A stretch of DNA of 64,000 nucleotides from Treponema sp. UBA4692 (GTDB taxonomy: Bacteria > Spirochaetota > Spirochaetia > Treponematales > Treponemataceae): positions 1 to 64,000 of the forward strand of contig DHKO01000054.1 in NCBI GenBank assembly GCA_002404895.1, written 5' to 3'. The notes beneath the pieces were generated by a model. The model was not told where the DNA came from, did no database searches, and saw only the letters and a list, made by a program, of their open reading frames with translations. Below, piece after piece: positions 1 to 7,342 of the stretch. Every line of letters starts with the position of its first letter. Position 1 is the first letter of the stretch. A program made the position numbers and the translations under genes.

Positions 1-48
1 CTCTCCACCTTGAGAGGGTGGCGAACTAAACCGATATTCGAAGAGGCC
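1..48 (-). tRNA. tRNA-Glu (anticodon CTC), 5' part only
   Basis: Reading the minus strand from 48 down gives a 7-nt acceptor strand, TC at positions 8-9, a 4-bp D stem (GAAT/GTTC) with GG in its loop, and a 5-bp anticodon stem CCACC/GGTGG. The anticodon loop is CTCTCAA, so the anticodon is CTC (Glu, codon GAG). The variable region, T arm and 3' acceptor strand lie beyond the left edge. A small CGCTT/AAGCG hairpin (48-60) sits just before the 5' end. A terminator separates it from the upstream tRNA-Gln, so it either relies on readthrough or on a promoter I cannot identify. Confidence 0.85.
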
Positions 49-63
49 GCTTTGTAAGCGATT

Positions 64-96
64 AAAAAAGCTGACAGTTTTTGTCTTGTCAGCTTT
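64..96 (-). terminator. Rho-independent terminator after tRNA-Gln
   Basis: A 10-bp perfect inverted repeat (67-76 with 87-96, 10-nt loop) is followed on the minus strand by a run of T residues. It begins 3 nt beyond the 3' end of tRNA-Gln and lies upstream of tRNA-Glu. Confidence 0.8.
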
Positions 97-98
97 AG

Positions 99-169
99 TT
101 CCCCAAGGAGGATTCGAACCCCCACAGTCAGAACCAGAATCTGAAGTGCTACCATTACACAATCGGGGA
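99..169 (-). tRNA. tRNA-Gln (anticodon CTG)
   Basis: The minus strand folds as a complete cloverleaf. The acceptor TCCCCGA pairs with TTGGGGA, the anticodon stem TCAGA/TCTGA encloses loop TTCTGGT with anticodon CTG, and the T arm contains GTTCGAATC. The discriminator is A and no CCA is encoded. Length is 71 nt. It reads CAG codons. A consensus promoter lies just upstream (192-220) and a terminator just downstream. Confidence 0.93.
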
Positions 170-191
170 ATGTGTTGCGTTGATGTTTAAG

Positions 192-220
192 ATAATATAT
201 TAACCGCAAAAAAGTGTCAA
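192..220 (-). promoter_or_regulatory. Sigma-70-type promoter for tRNA-Gln
   Basis: On the minus strand TTGACA (220-215) is followed by a 17-nt spacer and TATTAT (197-192). This is a near-consensus housekeeping promoter. It points at tRNA-Gln, whose 5' end is 22 nt past the -10 box. Confidence 0.8.
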
Positions 221-394
221 CAGGTCAAAATAAAATTTTTGCATTTTTTTTAATTTTTTTCACTGCTGTCAAAAATAAATCAAGCGCTTTTTAAGTCTGT
301 AGCCCGTGATAGATTTTATTTTCACACAAAAATTTATCACATAAGGAATCACAGACATGACATCGCCATGAAATGAGCGTTTTTCGCTCTTTGG

Positions 395-526
395 CTATCA
401 AGTATAATCTTTATCCACGCTCAGCAAAATATTTATCTACGCTCAGCATTTTGCTATTGGACGCTCAGCAAAATATTTTTGCACGCTCAATATTTTGCTG
501 TTGTACGGTCAGCATAATCTTTTTGC
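395..526. repeat. Six-unit 22-bp tandem repeat array
   Basis: Units begin at 395 (degenerate), 417, 439, 461, 483 and 505, each exactly 22 bp. The commonest start is ACGCTCAGCA. Alternate units carry AGCAAAATATT or its reverse complement AATATTTTGCT, so there is also a 44-bp superperiod with dyad symmetry. The array lies in the 492-bp gap between tRNA-Gln and rsgA. That gap otherwise holds AT-rich sequence, the tRNA promoter, a GAGCG/CGCTC hairpin (375-389) and the rsgA promoter. Because 22 is not a multiple of 3, the short reading frame crossing it is unlikely to be a gene. Confidence 0.85.
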
Positions 527-624
527 ACGAAAGGGAAAATCAACAAAAGGAGCTTGTTTTACGGATTCAAACTGCAGTCAGGCTATTAAAAAAAACTTCA
601 AAAACTTTCCGGGATTTTCCGCAC

Positions 625-653
625 TTGAAAAACCGCCGTTACTCATTTAAAAT
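625..653 (+). promoter_or_regulatory. Promoter of rsgA, placed for a leaderless transcript
   Basis: TTGAAA (625-630), a 17-nt spacer and TAAAAT (648-653). The rsgA ATG is at 662, only 8 nt past the -10 box, so initiation 6-8 nt downstream of the -10 would start the mRNA at or within about 2 nt of the ATG. No Shine-Dalgarno motif precedes the ATG. Confidence 0.65.
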
Positions 654-661
654 ATAGCATT

Positions 662-1657
662 ATGGCAACGATTACAGGCACCGTTTTAAGCGGGAGCAAT
701 AATGTTTTTGATATTGAATGTGAGGAAAAAGATTCAGACGGCAACAGTTTTAAGACAGTCCGGTCGTGCGCTTTTAAGAGCAAGCGTCTAAAAGTCGATG
801 CGAAATATTACAATCCGCTTGCGCCTGGCGACAAGGTTGAAATCGAATTTGAAGATGACGACGATGAAAAAGGCCTGATTACTTCGCTTTATCCTAGAAA
901 AAATTCCTTTGTACGCTGGAACGTAAAAGGGCGCGCGCCGCAGCTCCTTGCGGCAAATCTTGACTATATAATTCTTGTTACAACTCCAGGCGAGCCCGAA
1001 TTCCGGCCGAGATTTATCGACCGGGAGCTTGCCCAGGCCGAGTTTGAAAATCTGACACCGATAATTCTTGTGAACAAATACGATTTGCCCGAAGCCCAAG
1101 ACCCGGATTTTCAGAACCGGCTTTCAATCTGGGAAGAGCTTGGCTACAAAGTTCTGCGAGTCTCGGCAAAAACCGGCGAAGGACTTCCGGAGCTTGCGGG
1201 GATTCTTTCAGGAAAGCTTAGCGCGTTTGTCGGCCAGTCTGGAATCGGAAAATCATCGCTTATAAATGTCTTGGACAGCACAGTTGTCTTAAAAACCGGC
1301 TCGCTAAGCAAAAAATACGGAAAAGGCTGCCACACGACAACGAAAGGCACGCTGATGCACATTCACTTGAACGAGTCGCTTGTAAACGGAATTCCAAACG
1401 CTTACGCTTCAATAATCGATACTCCTGGCGTAAGACGTTTTGTCCTGAACGCGATTCCGGCGGAGGAGCTCGCGCTTTATTTCCGCGAAATCAAGCCGCT
1501 CGTCGGAAAATGCAAATTCGGCGCAAGCTGCCGCCACGAGACAGAGCCGGGCTGCAAAATTCTTGAGGCGGTTTACTCAGGCGCAATCAGCGAGGAGCGT
1601 TTCAAAAGCTACCAGACAATCCGAAATGAAATTGAGACAGGAAGCTGGGCTGACTAA
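662..1657 (+). CDS. rsgA: Ribosome small-subunit-dependent GTPase A
   Basis: RsgA (YjeQ) is a circularly permuted GTPase that acts in late 30S ribosomal-subunit maturation. The 331-residue protein has an N-terminal OB-like region (about 1-85) and then motifs in the permuted order G4-G5-G1-G2-G3: NKYD (138-141), SAK (168-170), P-loop GQSGIGKSS (191-199), TTTKG (225-229) and DTPG (253-256). It ends with the family zinc site C284, C290, H292, C298 in CKFGASCRHETEPGC. Length and order match the family throughout. The start was taken as the only ATG upstream of the OB region. It has no ribosome-binding site and the promoter -10 lies 8 nt upstream, which suggests leaderless translation. mutS2 follows after 122 bp on the same strand. 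Confidence 0.96.
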   Translation: MATITGTVLSGSNNVFDIECEEKDSDGNSFKTVRSCAFKSKRLKVDAKYYNPLAPGDKVEIEFEDDDDEKGLITSLYPRKNSFVRWNVKGRAPQLLAANLDYIILVTTPGEPEFRPRFIDRELAQAEFENLTPIILVNKYDLPEAQDPDFQNRLSIWEELGYKVLRVSAKTGEGLPELAGILSGKLSAFVGQSGIGKSSLINVLDSTVVLKTGSLSKKYGKGCHTTTKGTLMHIHLNESLVNGIPNAYASIIDTPGVRRFVLNAIPAEELALYFREIKPLVGKCKFGASCRHETEPGCKILEAVYSGAISEERFKSYQTIRNEIETGSWAD

Positions 1658-1779
1658 AATCTCCTTAAAAAAAATCAAAACTTTGTGAAATAGAGACGGC
1701 AATCAAAAAAATCAAGGAAAATCCAGAATCTTAAAAACTGGAAAAATCAAAATCATAAAGATTTCAGAAAATTAAAATT

Positions 1780-4371
1780 ATGCACAGACGAACTCTCGAA
1801 GAACTCGACTATTACAGAATCAGGGAACAAATCGCAGGCTTTTGCGTTTCAGACGAAGGCAAAAACGAGCTTTTGCGGCGCGAACCTTTCACTTCCGAAA
1901 ATCTTGCGGAAATCACCAAATACAAGACTTTAAGCTCGCAGTGGCAAAAAGCGCTCACGTCGAAAAATCCTGTAAGATTAAGAGGCTGGACTGAAATAAA
2001 GTCATTTTTAAGGCTTTTGCGGGCGGAAGGAACAACTCTCGAGCAAAGCCAGCATTACGCGCTCTTCGGATTCTGCGATAGCGCGCTCAGCCTTTACGCA
2101 TCGCTGAAAACCGCGTCAAAAGAAGTCTCGGTAAAGTCGCTTTTGGATTTGGGCGAAAATCTTCCGTACAGCTCGCTTGTCTCGGTTCAGAACGCGATTT
2201 CAAGAGTAATCGACAAGGATGGAAATCTTAAAGACTTGCCTGAAATCCGGGAGATAAAGGCAAAAATCGCATCGATAAAGGCCGGAATAAATTCCGCGCT
2301 CAAAAAATTCACTTCGGACTCTTCGCTTTCAAACGTTCTTGAAAGCAATGTTCCGGCATTCAGAGCCGACAGGCAGGTGCTTGCAGTAAAAGCAGGAATG
2401 AAAAGCAGAATTTCAGGAATCGTGCATGAGGTTTCAGGCTCGGGGCAGACGCTTTACATTGAGCCGGAGGAAATCGTAAGAAAAAACAACGAGCTTATCC
2501 AGGAGGAATTCCATCTCCAGCAGGAAACGAGAAAAATCTTCACGGAGCTTACTTTCCAGATTCACGGATATTATGAGGACTTGAAAAACGCGCTCGGCAC
2601 AATGATTCTTTTTGACCAGACTTATGCGGCTGCGGCATGGGGAAACGAAAACATTTGCAGCTACGCGTTGAATCTTGACGAAAACGGCGCAGAGCCGCCT
2701 CTTCTCTTGCAGGCGCGCCACCCGCTTTTAGGCGATAAAGCCGTTCCAATCGACATAAAATTTCTTCCGGGAAAAAATATTCTGATTATAACAGGCCCGA
2801 ACACAGGCGGAAAAACCGTCACGCTAAAAACTTTCGCCTTGCTCTCGCTTTTGAACCAGTCAGGATTTCCAGTTCCGGCGGCGGAAGGAACTCGGCTTCC
2901 GATTTTTGACGCAGTTTTTGCCGACATCGGAGACGAGCAGTCGATAGACCAGTCGCTTTCGACTTTCAGCGCGCATATGAAAAACCTTGCGGCGGCGGTA
3001 AAGCACGCAGGCAGCCATTCTCTTGTTCTTCTTGACGAGCTTGGAAGCGGAACCGACCCGCAGGAAGGAGGAGCTGTGGCGATGGCGGTTCTCGACGCGC
3101 TGATTGAAAAGCATGCTTTTGTTCTTGCCACAACCCACCACGGAATTTTGAAAAACTACGGCTACACAAACGAGTTCTGCGTGAACGCAAGCGCGGAATT
3201 CAACGCTGAAACTCTAAGCCCCACATACAGAATCGTGATGGGAGTTCCGGGCGAAAGCCATGCGCTTGAAATCGCAAGGCGTTCAGGTCTTCCTGAAAAA
3301 ACCGTAAAAAAAGCGAAATCTTACATCTCGAACCAGCAGACAGACGTTTCAACTTTGATAAAAGGACTCACACAAAAGCACGCCGAGCTTGACGAAAGAA
3401 TCAAGGAATTTGAAAGGCAGGAATCTGACCAGAAATCAAAAATCATAAAAATCGAGCAAAAAGAACTCAAGCTTAAAATCAAGGAAAACGAGCTGAAAGA
3501 GCGCGAGTCAAGAAGCGAAAGCAGATTTTTGCGCGAGACAAGAAAAACTCTCGAAAACCTTGTGCGCGAGCTTCGCGAGGGCGAAATCACACGCGAGAAA
3601 ACGCTCAAAATGCGAAAATTCATCAACGACCTTACGGAAGATGTCGATGAGCAGGAGCTGACGATTGAAACCGAAAAGGAAAATCTTGAAAAGCAGCAGA
3701 AAGAGCTTGAAGAAAAAATCAATAACGAGACTTTAATCGCCGAAAACGGAATGAAAATCTCGTCTCTTTCGCAAAACCGCTCATCTTCATCAAAGTCAAA
3801 AAAATCGAAGCGGAAACTCAGCAACAAGGAAGCGCTCGCGGCGGCAAAACAGACTTACACTGACGAGGAGATTTTCAATCTGGCGCGTCCTGAAAAAAAA
3901 TCAAAGCCTGTAAAAATGGAATTCGCCGAGGGAGTCGAAGTTTTAGCCGGAGCCGCAAGAATCAGGGGAACGCTTCTCCACGAGGAAAAGCCCGGCGTCT
4001 GGACAGTCCAGCTCGGCTCAATCCGGATGAGCATAAAAGAAAAGGATATGCAGCTCATAAAACCGGCAGGATTTTCAGGCACGGCGGATTATTCTGTTGA
4101 GCTAAACAAAAGCGACTCAAACGGCTCGCTTCTCTTTGAGCTTCGCCTGCTCGGAATGAGGGAGGAAGAAGCGATGAAAGCGTTGCAGCGTCAGCTCGAC
4201 CTTTGCGCAATGACAAATTTCCGCTCGTTCAGCATTATCCACGGAAAAGGAAACGGAATTTTGCAGCAGGCCGTCCACGACTATCTCTCAAATTATCCGG
4301 GCGTAAAAGATTTTCACTATGCGCGCCCGGAAGACGGCGGATTTGGAAAAACCTACGTTGAAATGCTGTAA
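1780..4371 (+). CDS. mutS2: Endonuclease MutS2 with C-terminal Smr domain
   Basis: MutS2 proteins lack the mismatch-recognition domain of MutS and act in recombination control or in rescue of collided ribosomes. The 863-residue protein has the MutS2 core (about 1-300), an ATPase with Walker A GPNTGGKT (339-346) and Walker B LLDELGSGTD (about 415-425), a long charged coiled coil (about 510-660) and a C-terminal Smr nuclease domain (about 785-863). The Smr region carries the LRLLGM segment (an LDLR-like motif in the family) and IHGKGNG. The coding region is complete and of normal length. There is no clear Shine-Dalgarno sequence before the ATG; the upstream 122 bp is AT-rich with no recognisable hairpin. 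A true MutS is also present in this window. Confidence 0.95.
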   Translation: MHRRTLEELDYYRIREQIAGFCVSDEGKNELLRREPFTSENLAEITKYKTLSSQWQKALTSKNPVRLRGWTEIKSFLRLLRAEGTTLEQSQHYALFGFCDSALSLYASLKTASKEVSVKSLLDLGENLPYSSLVSVQNAISRVIDKDGNLKDLPEIREIKAKIASIKAGINSALKKFTSDSSLSNVLESNVPAFRADRQVLAVKAGMKSRISGIVHEVSGSGQTLYIEPEEIVRKNNELIQEEFHLQQETRKIFTELTFQIHGYYEDLKNALGTMILFDQTYAAAAWGNENICSYALNLDENGAEPPLLLQARHPLLGDKAVPIDIKFLPGKNILIITGPNTGGKTVTLKTFALLSLLNQSGFPVPAAEGTRLPIFDAVFADIGDEQSIDQSLSTFSAHMKNLAAAVKHAGSHSLVLLDELGSGTDPQEGGAVAMAVLDALIEKHAFVLATTHHGILKNYGYTNEFCVNASAEFNAETLSPTYRIVMGVPGESHALEIARRSGLPEKTVKKAKSYISNQQTDVSTLIKGLTQKHAELDERIKEFERQESDQKSKIIKIEQKELKLKIKENELKERESRSESRFLRETRKTLENLVRELREGEITREKTLKMRKFINDLTEDVDEQELTIETEKENLEKQQKELEEKINNETLIAENGMKISSLSQNRSSSSKSKKSKRKLSNKEALAAAKQTYTDEEIFNLARPEKKSKPVKMEFAEGVEVLAGAARIRGTLLHEEKPGVWTVQLGSIRMSIKEKDMQLIKPAGFSGTADYSVELNKSDSNGSLLFELRLLGMREEEAMKALQRQLDLCAMTNFRSFSIIHGKGNGILQQAVHDYLSNYPGVKDFHYARPEDGGFGKTYVEML

Positions 4372-4554
4372 TTTTTTTTTGACTTTTGAACGTGCCATGC
4401 GCCATCGATTCTAATTTTTAATTTTTGACGCGGCATTTTTAAGGCGCGATTTTTTTAACGCAGACAATTTCTCTGGCGTGCAGCACCTATTTTTATGTGT
4501 TTTCACTTCTTTTCGGGCGTGTCGGCACAAAAACGCAGCAAAAGCAGGAAGCAA

Positions 4555-4680
4555 AGCAGTTTTGCGCCGCCGGGTGTTTCAGGGTTCCGCTTTTCGGCTT
4601 CATTGCGTCGCTTCGCTGCGCTCGCTTAGCAACGGCTTCGCCGCCCTTGCACCCCCTCACGCATTTGCTGTTCAAATAAA
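4555..4680. repeat. GC-rich dispersed extragenic repeat (copy A) in the mutS2/nucleoside-kinase gap
   Basis: The 313-bp gap 4372-4684 between convergent genes contains no credible gene. It holds a GC-rich block with TTCCGCTT, TTCATTGCGTCGC and AACGGCTTCGCCGC. These strings recur in similar order at 14570-14670 and 54855-54990. The segment GCGCCGCCGGG at 4563 also recurs at about 8914. This looks like one family of mosaic extragenic repeats rather than coding sequence; several short frames through it read as low-complexity peptides. Confidence 0.55.
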
Positions 4681-4684
4681 CAAA

Positions 4685-6391
4685 TCAGTATTTAAAAGAG
4701 CTTCCGCCGATGAATTCCCTTATAATCGACTGCCTCGGAACATAGTCCGCCGGAATCGGATCAAAGTTCTCAAGAAATCCCAAAAGGCGGGTCGCCTCTG
4801 TAAATTCGCTTTCAGTAGGCTTTACAGCGCGGAGCATCGGCTCTGCGTAAACTCTCAGGACAGGAATCTCGTAGTCGAGAGCAGTGTTCAAGACCGCATC
4901 TGCATTGTTCTGGAAAGGGAAAATGTGAAGCTGCTCGCCTCGCTGAACGCTGTCCCACATTGCGATTGTGCGCTCGGCAGGCATTCCTCGGAAATTCGAG
5001 TCGCGCACAATTCTGCGGATTAAGCGGTTGTCGCTCGTCGGAACGCGGTTGTGGTCGTCAAGATTCAGCTGAGTCAGCGCAGAAAGATAAATCTTGAATT
5101 TTAACTCAGGATTTACAAGCGGAGTAAGCTTGTCATTCAGCCCGTGGATTCCTTCCATTATCAGAATGTCGTTTTTTTCAAGCCGCATATGCTTTCCGCT
5201 CAAATAGCTCTGCCCGAAGTCAAAATTGTAAGCCGGAAGCTCTATCTCTTTTCCAGCGAACAAGTCAACGAGATTCTGGTTAAGCATTTCGATGTTCAAA
5301 GCCTCGAGACATTCAAAGTCAAGCTTGCCGTTCTCGTCCCGCGGAGTCTTGTCGTGTCCGACATAGTAATTGTCAAGGCTGATAACTTTCGGATTATAGC
5401 CAAGCGCGCGCAGCTGAAGCGACATTTTGTAAGCGGAAGTTGTTTTTCCGGAAGACGAAGGTCCTGCAATCAAAACGACTTTCACGTTTTTCCGCTCGCG
5501 AATCATCTGGGCAACACGCGCGAAATTCTGCGCCTGATAAGTCTCGCAAATATCAATGAATTCGTTTGTGCGCTTTTTCGCAGTCAAAGCATTCAGCGAA
5601 GCGGCCGAAGTGACTCCGACCATTTTTCCCCATTTTTTATAGTTCTGATAAATCTCGAAAATTTTCGGATTGTCCCTGAATTCTGTGAGACGCTCAGGCT
5701 CTGTGTGCTTCGGAAACCTGAGCAAAAATCCGTCGCCGTAAGGCTTAAGCTCAAAAACTTTCAAGATTCCAGTCGAAGAGACAAGCGGGCCGAAATACAA
5801 GTCAAGAAAATTTCTGTCGCCTGCAAATTTGTTCACCAAGACTTCGCGCCGGGAAACAACTTCAAGCTGCTTTTTCGATTCCGTAAGTTTCAGGTTTTCA
5901 AGCGCGGATTCAGCCTCGCCATAAGAAATGTGCTGCGTCTCAATCGGAATGTCAGAATCGACAATCTTCTTCATCTCGCTCTCAAGATTTTTTATCTGCT
6001 CAGCAGTCAAATTCCCGCCGCTTTCGAGCGTGTAATAATATCCGTAGCCCAGGCTGTGCCCCACAAGAAGATGCGCGTCAGGAAAAAGCTTGTGGCTTGC
6101 CGCCGCAAGAATAAAGCAAAGCGAACGGCGGTAAATCGCGGCTCCCTGCTTTGACCTTAAAAACACCGGCTCAACCTTGCTTGAAACGCGAATCGGGCGG
6201 CAAAGCGAGATTATCTCGTTGTCAACCTTTATTGCCACAATTTTGTCCTTGTCTTCAGAATCGCAAGATTTCGAAACACAAGAATTCGAAGCGACAGTTT
6301 CAGGCAATTTGTCCAAAATTTCGCTTCCTTTGACACGTTTATTAACTTCGATTTTATTTCCGTCAGTAAAAGTAAGTGTGATTTTGCCCAT
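4685..6391 (-). CDS. TGS-domain nucleoside (uridine-type) kinase
   Basis: The 568-residue protein is a fusion. It starts with a TGS domain (1-70, beginning MGKITLTFTDGNKIEV), then a threonyl/alanyl-tRNA-synthetase-like second additional domain with GHSLGYGYYY (111-120), and ends with a P-loop kinase of the uridine kinase/phosphoribulokinase family. Walker A is GPSSSGKTT (310-318), followed by DNYY (340-343), the usual uridine-kinase lid motif. I expect phosphorylation of a nucleoside such as uridine, but the substrate is inferred. An in-frame TTG lies five codons upstream; I chose the ATG at 6391 because AAAGGA sits 7 nt before it. It is the last gene of the flagellar polycistron, 24 bp after argR. 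This architecture is known in spirochaetes, clostridia and Bacteroidetes. Confidence 0.85.
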   Translation of the reverse strand: MGKITLTFTDGNKIEVNKRVKGSEILDKLPETVASNSCVSKSCDSEDKDKIVAIKVDNEIISLCRPIRVSSKVEPVFLRSKQGAAIYRRSLCFILAAASHKLFPDAHLLVGHSLGYGYYYTLESGGNLTAEQIKNLESEMKKIVDSDIPIETQHISYGEAESALENLKLTESKKQLEVVSRREVLVNKFAGDRNFLDLYFGPLVSSTGILKVFELKPYGDGFLLRFPKHTEPERLTEFRDNPKIFEIYQNYKKWGKMVGVTSAASLNALTAKKRTNEFIDICETYQAQNFARVAQMIRERKNVKVVLIAGPSSSGKTTSAYKMSLQLRALGYNPKVISLDNYYVGHDKTPRDENGKLDFECLEALNIEMLNQNLVDLFAGKEIELPAYNFDFGQSYLSGKHMRLEKNDILIMEGIHGLNDKLTPLVNPELKFKIYLSALTQLNLDDHNRVPTSDNRLIRRIVRDSNFRGMPAERTIAMWDSVQRGEQLHIFPFQNNADAVLNTALDYEIPVLRVYAEPMLRAVKPTESEFTEATRLLGFLENFDPIPADYVPRQSIIREFIGGSSFKY

Positions 6392-6415
6392 AGAAATTCC
6401 TTTCAAGATAATTTT

Positions 6416-6886
6416 TTAGTCTTCCAAGTCTGGAATGTGCTTTTTCAAGGCACGCATAAAGTCCTCGCCCGAGCAGCCGTCTTTCAACGCCGCAAAAACA
6501 CAGCTGTCTCCAGCGACAGTTCCCAAAATCTCGTCCATGTTAAAATAATCGATTGCATTTGAAACAGGGTCGGCATAGCCTGCAAAAGTCTTGATTACGA
6601 CAGTCGTAGAATTCCAGTCGATGCTGACATAGCCACGCAGAAAATCCTGCACATAAATTGACTCGCTTTCTCCCCTGTCCTCGTCGCTTTGAAGCGAGTA
6701 AACGTAGCCTGAATGTCCGTCGCTGATTTTTCCGACTTTCAGAAGCTTCAAGTCGCGGCTCAAAGTCGCCTGCGTAACATCGAATCCTTCTTTTTGAAGC
6801 TCTTTCAGAAGAACGTCCTGGCTTTCAATTCTGTTGTTCCGTATCAATTTTCTGATGATTTTTAATCTGGCTGAACGTTCTTTCAT
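6416..6886 (-). CDS. argR: Arginine repressor, ArgR family
   Basis: ArgR senses L-arginine and represses arginine biosynthesis or activates catabolism as a hexamer. The 156-residue protein matches the family length. The N-terminal winged helix carries TQATLSRDLKLL, with the SRD recognition motif at 43-45. The C-terminal oligomerisation and arginine-binding domain carries GTVAGDS (122-128), where most relatives have GDD, so one of the two ligand-binding aspartates is Ser128 here. An AAGGA ribosome-binding site precedes the ATG. It sits 24 bp after fliJ and 24 bp before the nucleoside kinase on the same strand. It may therefore be transcribed with the flagellar genes, an unexpected neighbour for a metabolic repressor. 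Confidence 0.93.
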   Translation of the reverse strand: MKERSARLKIIRKLIRNNRIESQDVLLKELQKEGFDVTQATLSRDLKLLKVGKISDGHSGYVYSLQSDEDRGESESIYVQDFLRGYVSIDWNSTTVVIKTFAGYADPVSNAIDYFNMDEILGTVAGDSCVFAALKDGCSGEDFMRALKKHIPDLED

Positions 6887-6910
6887 CGTATTTTCCTTTT
6901 TTTTCAGATT

Positions 6911-7342
6911 TTAATCTTTGATATTGTATTTTGATGTGACGATTTCGTCTATCGAGTTTTCTTCCTCTTGAAGAACCTGCTTTTTCCACTCAGATTTTTT
7001 TATTTCCTTGAAATTTTCAATCGCCTTGACCTCGCGCATGCATTTTTCCATTTCGGCGCGTTTTTCGTCCGTAACGACTTTCGCGCGCGTCAAGTCTTCA
7101 ATCGCGATTTCCTTTTGCTGGTCCAAAAGCGCAAAATAATGCTGAACGCTGTAAAGCGAGCGGATGTCTTTTGTCTCGTCTGCGGATTTTATCGCGTTGA
7201 CTTTTGACAAGGCGATTTCATCGAGCGTGCTTTGGATTTTCGCCTCTTCCTGAACCGCTTTTCCAAGCTCTATTTCCGCCTGCTTTTTCTTGAATTCTTT
7301 TAAGCTCTGGACTTTTTCAAGTGAAAAATTAAAACGCTTCAT
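6911..7342 (-). CDS. fliJ: Flagellar export protein FliJ
   Basis: FliJ is the coiled-coil stalk protein of the flagellar type III export ATPase complex. The 143-residue sequence is almost entirely charged heptad-like helix. It starts MKRFNFSLEKVQSLKEFKKKQAE, which is typical of FliJ and of length similar to the family. Identification rests mainly on position: its ATG overlaps the fliI stop codon in an ATGA junction (7339-7342), implying translational coupling. fliH, fliI and fliJ are contiguous as in other spirochaetes. Confidence 0.88.
   Translation of the reverse strand: MKRFNFSLEKVQSLKEFKKKQAEIELGKAVQEEAKIQSTLDEIALSKVNAIKSADETKDIRSLYSVQHYFALLDQQKEIAIEDLTRAKVVTDEKRAEMEKCMREVKAIENFKEIKKSEWKKQVLQEEENSIDEIVTSKYNIKD

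Noticed and set aside
373..657. 94-residue open frame on the plus strand upstream of rsgA
   Set aside because: It runs through the 22-bp tandem array, whose period is not a multiple of three, has no ribosome-binding site, and its peptide is low-complexity with no family resemblance.
3321..3827. 168-residue Ser/Phe-rich minus-strand frame
   Set aside because: It is the antisense shadow of the Lys/Glu-rich MutS2 coiled coil; such helices give long Ser/Phe frames on the other strand.
4478..5023. 181-residue plus-strand frame
   Set aside because: It crosses a GC-rich repeat and then runs antisense to the nucleoside kinase; no ribosome-binding site or domain.
5144..6154. 336-residue plus-strand frame inside the nucleoside kinase gene
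   Set aside because: It is antisense to a well-supported gene with Walker and TGS motifs. The peptide shows no domain, and the frame stays open because of codon bias on the real strand.
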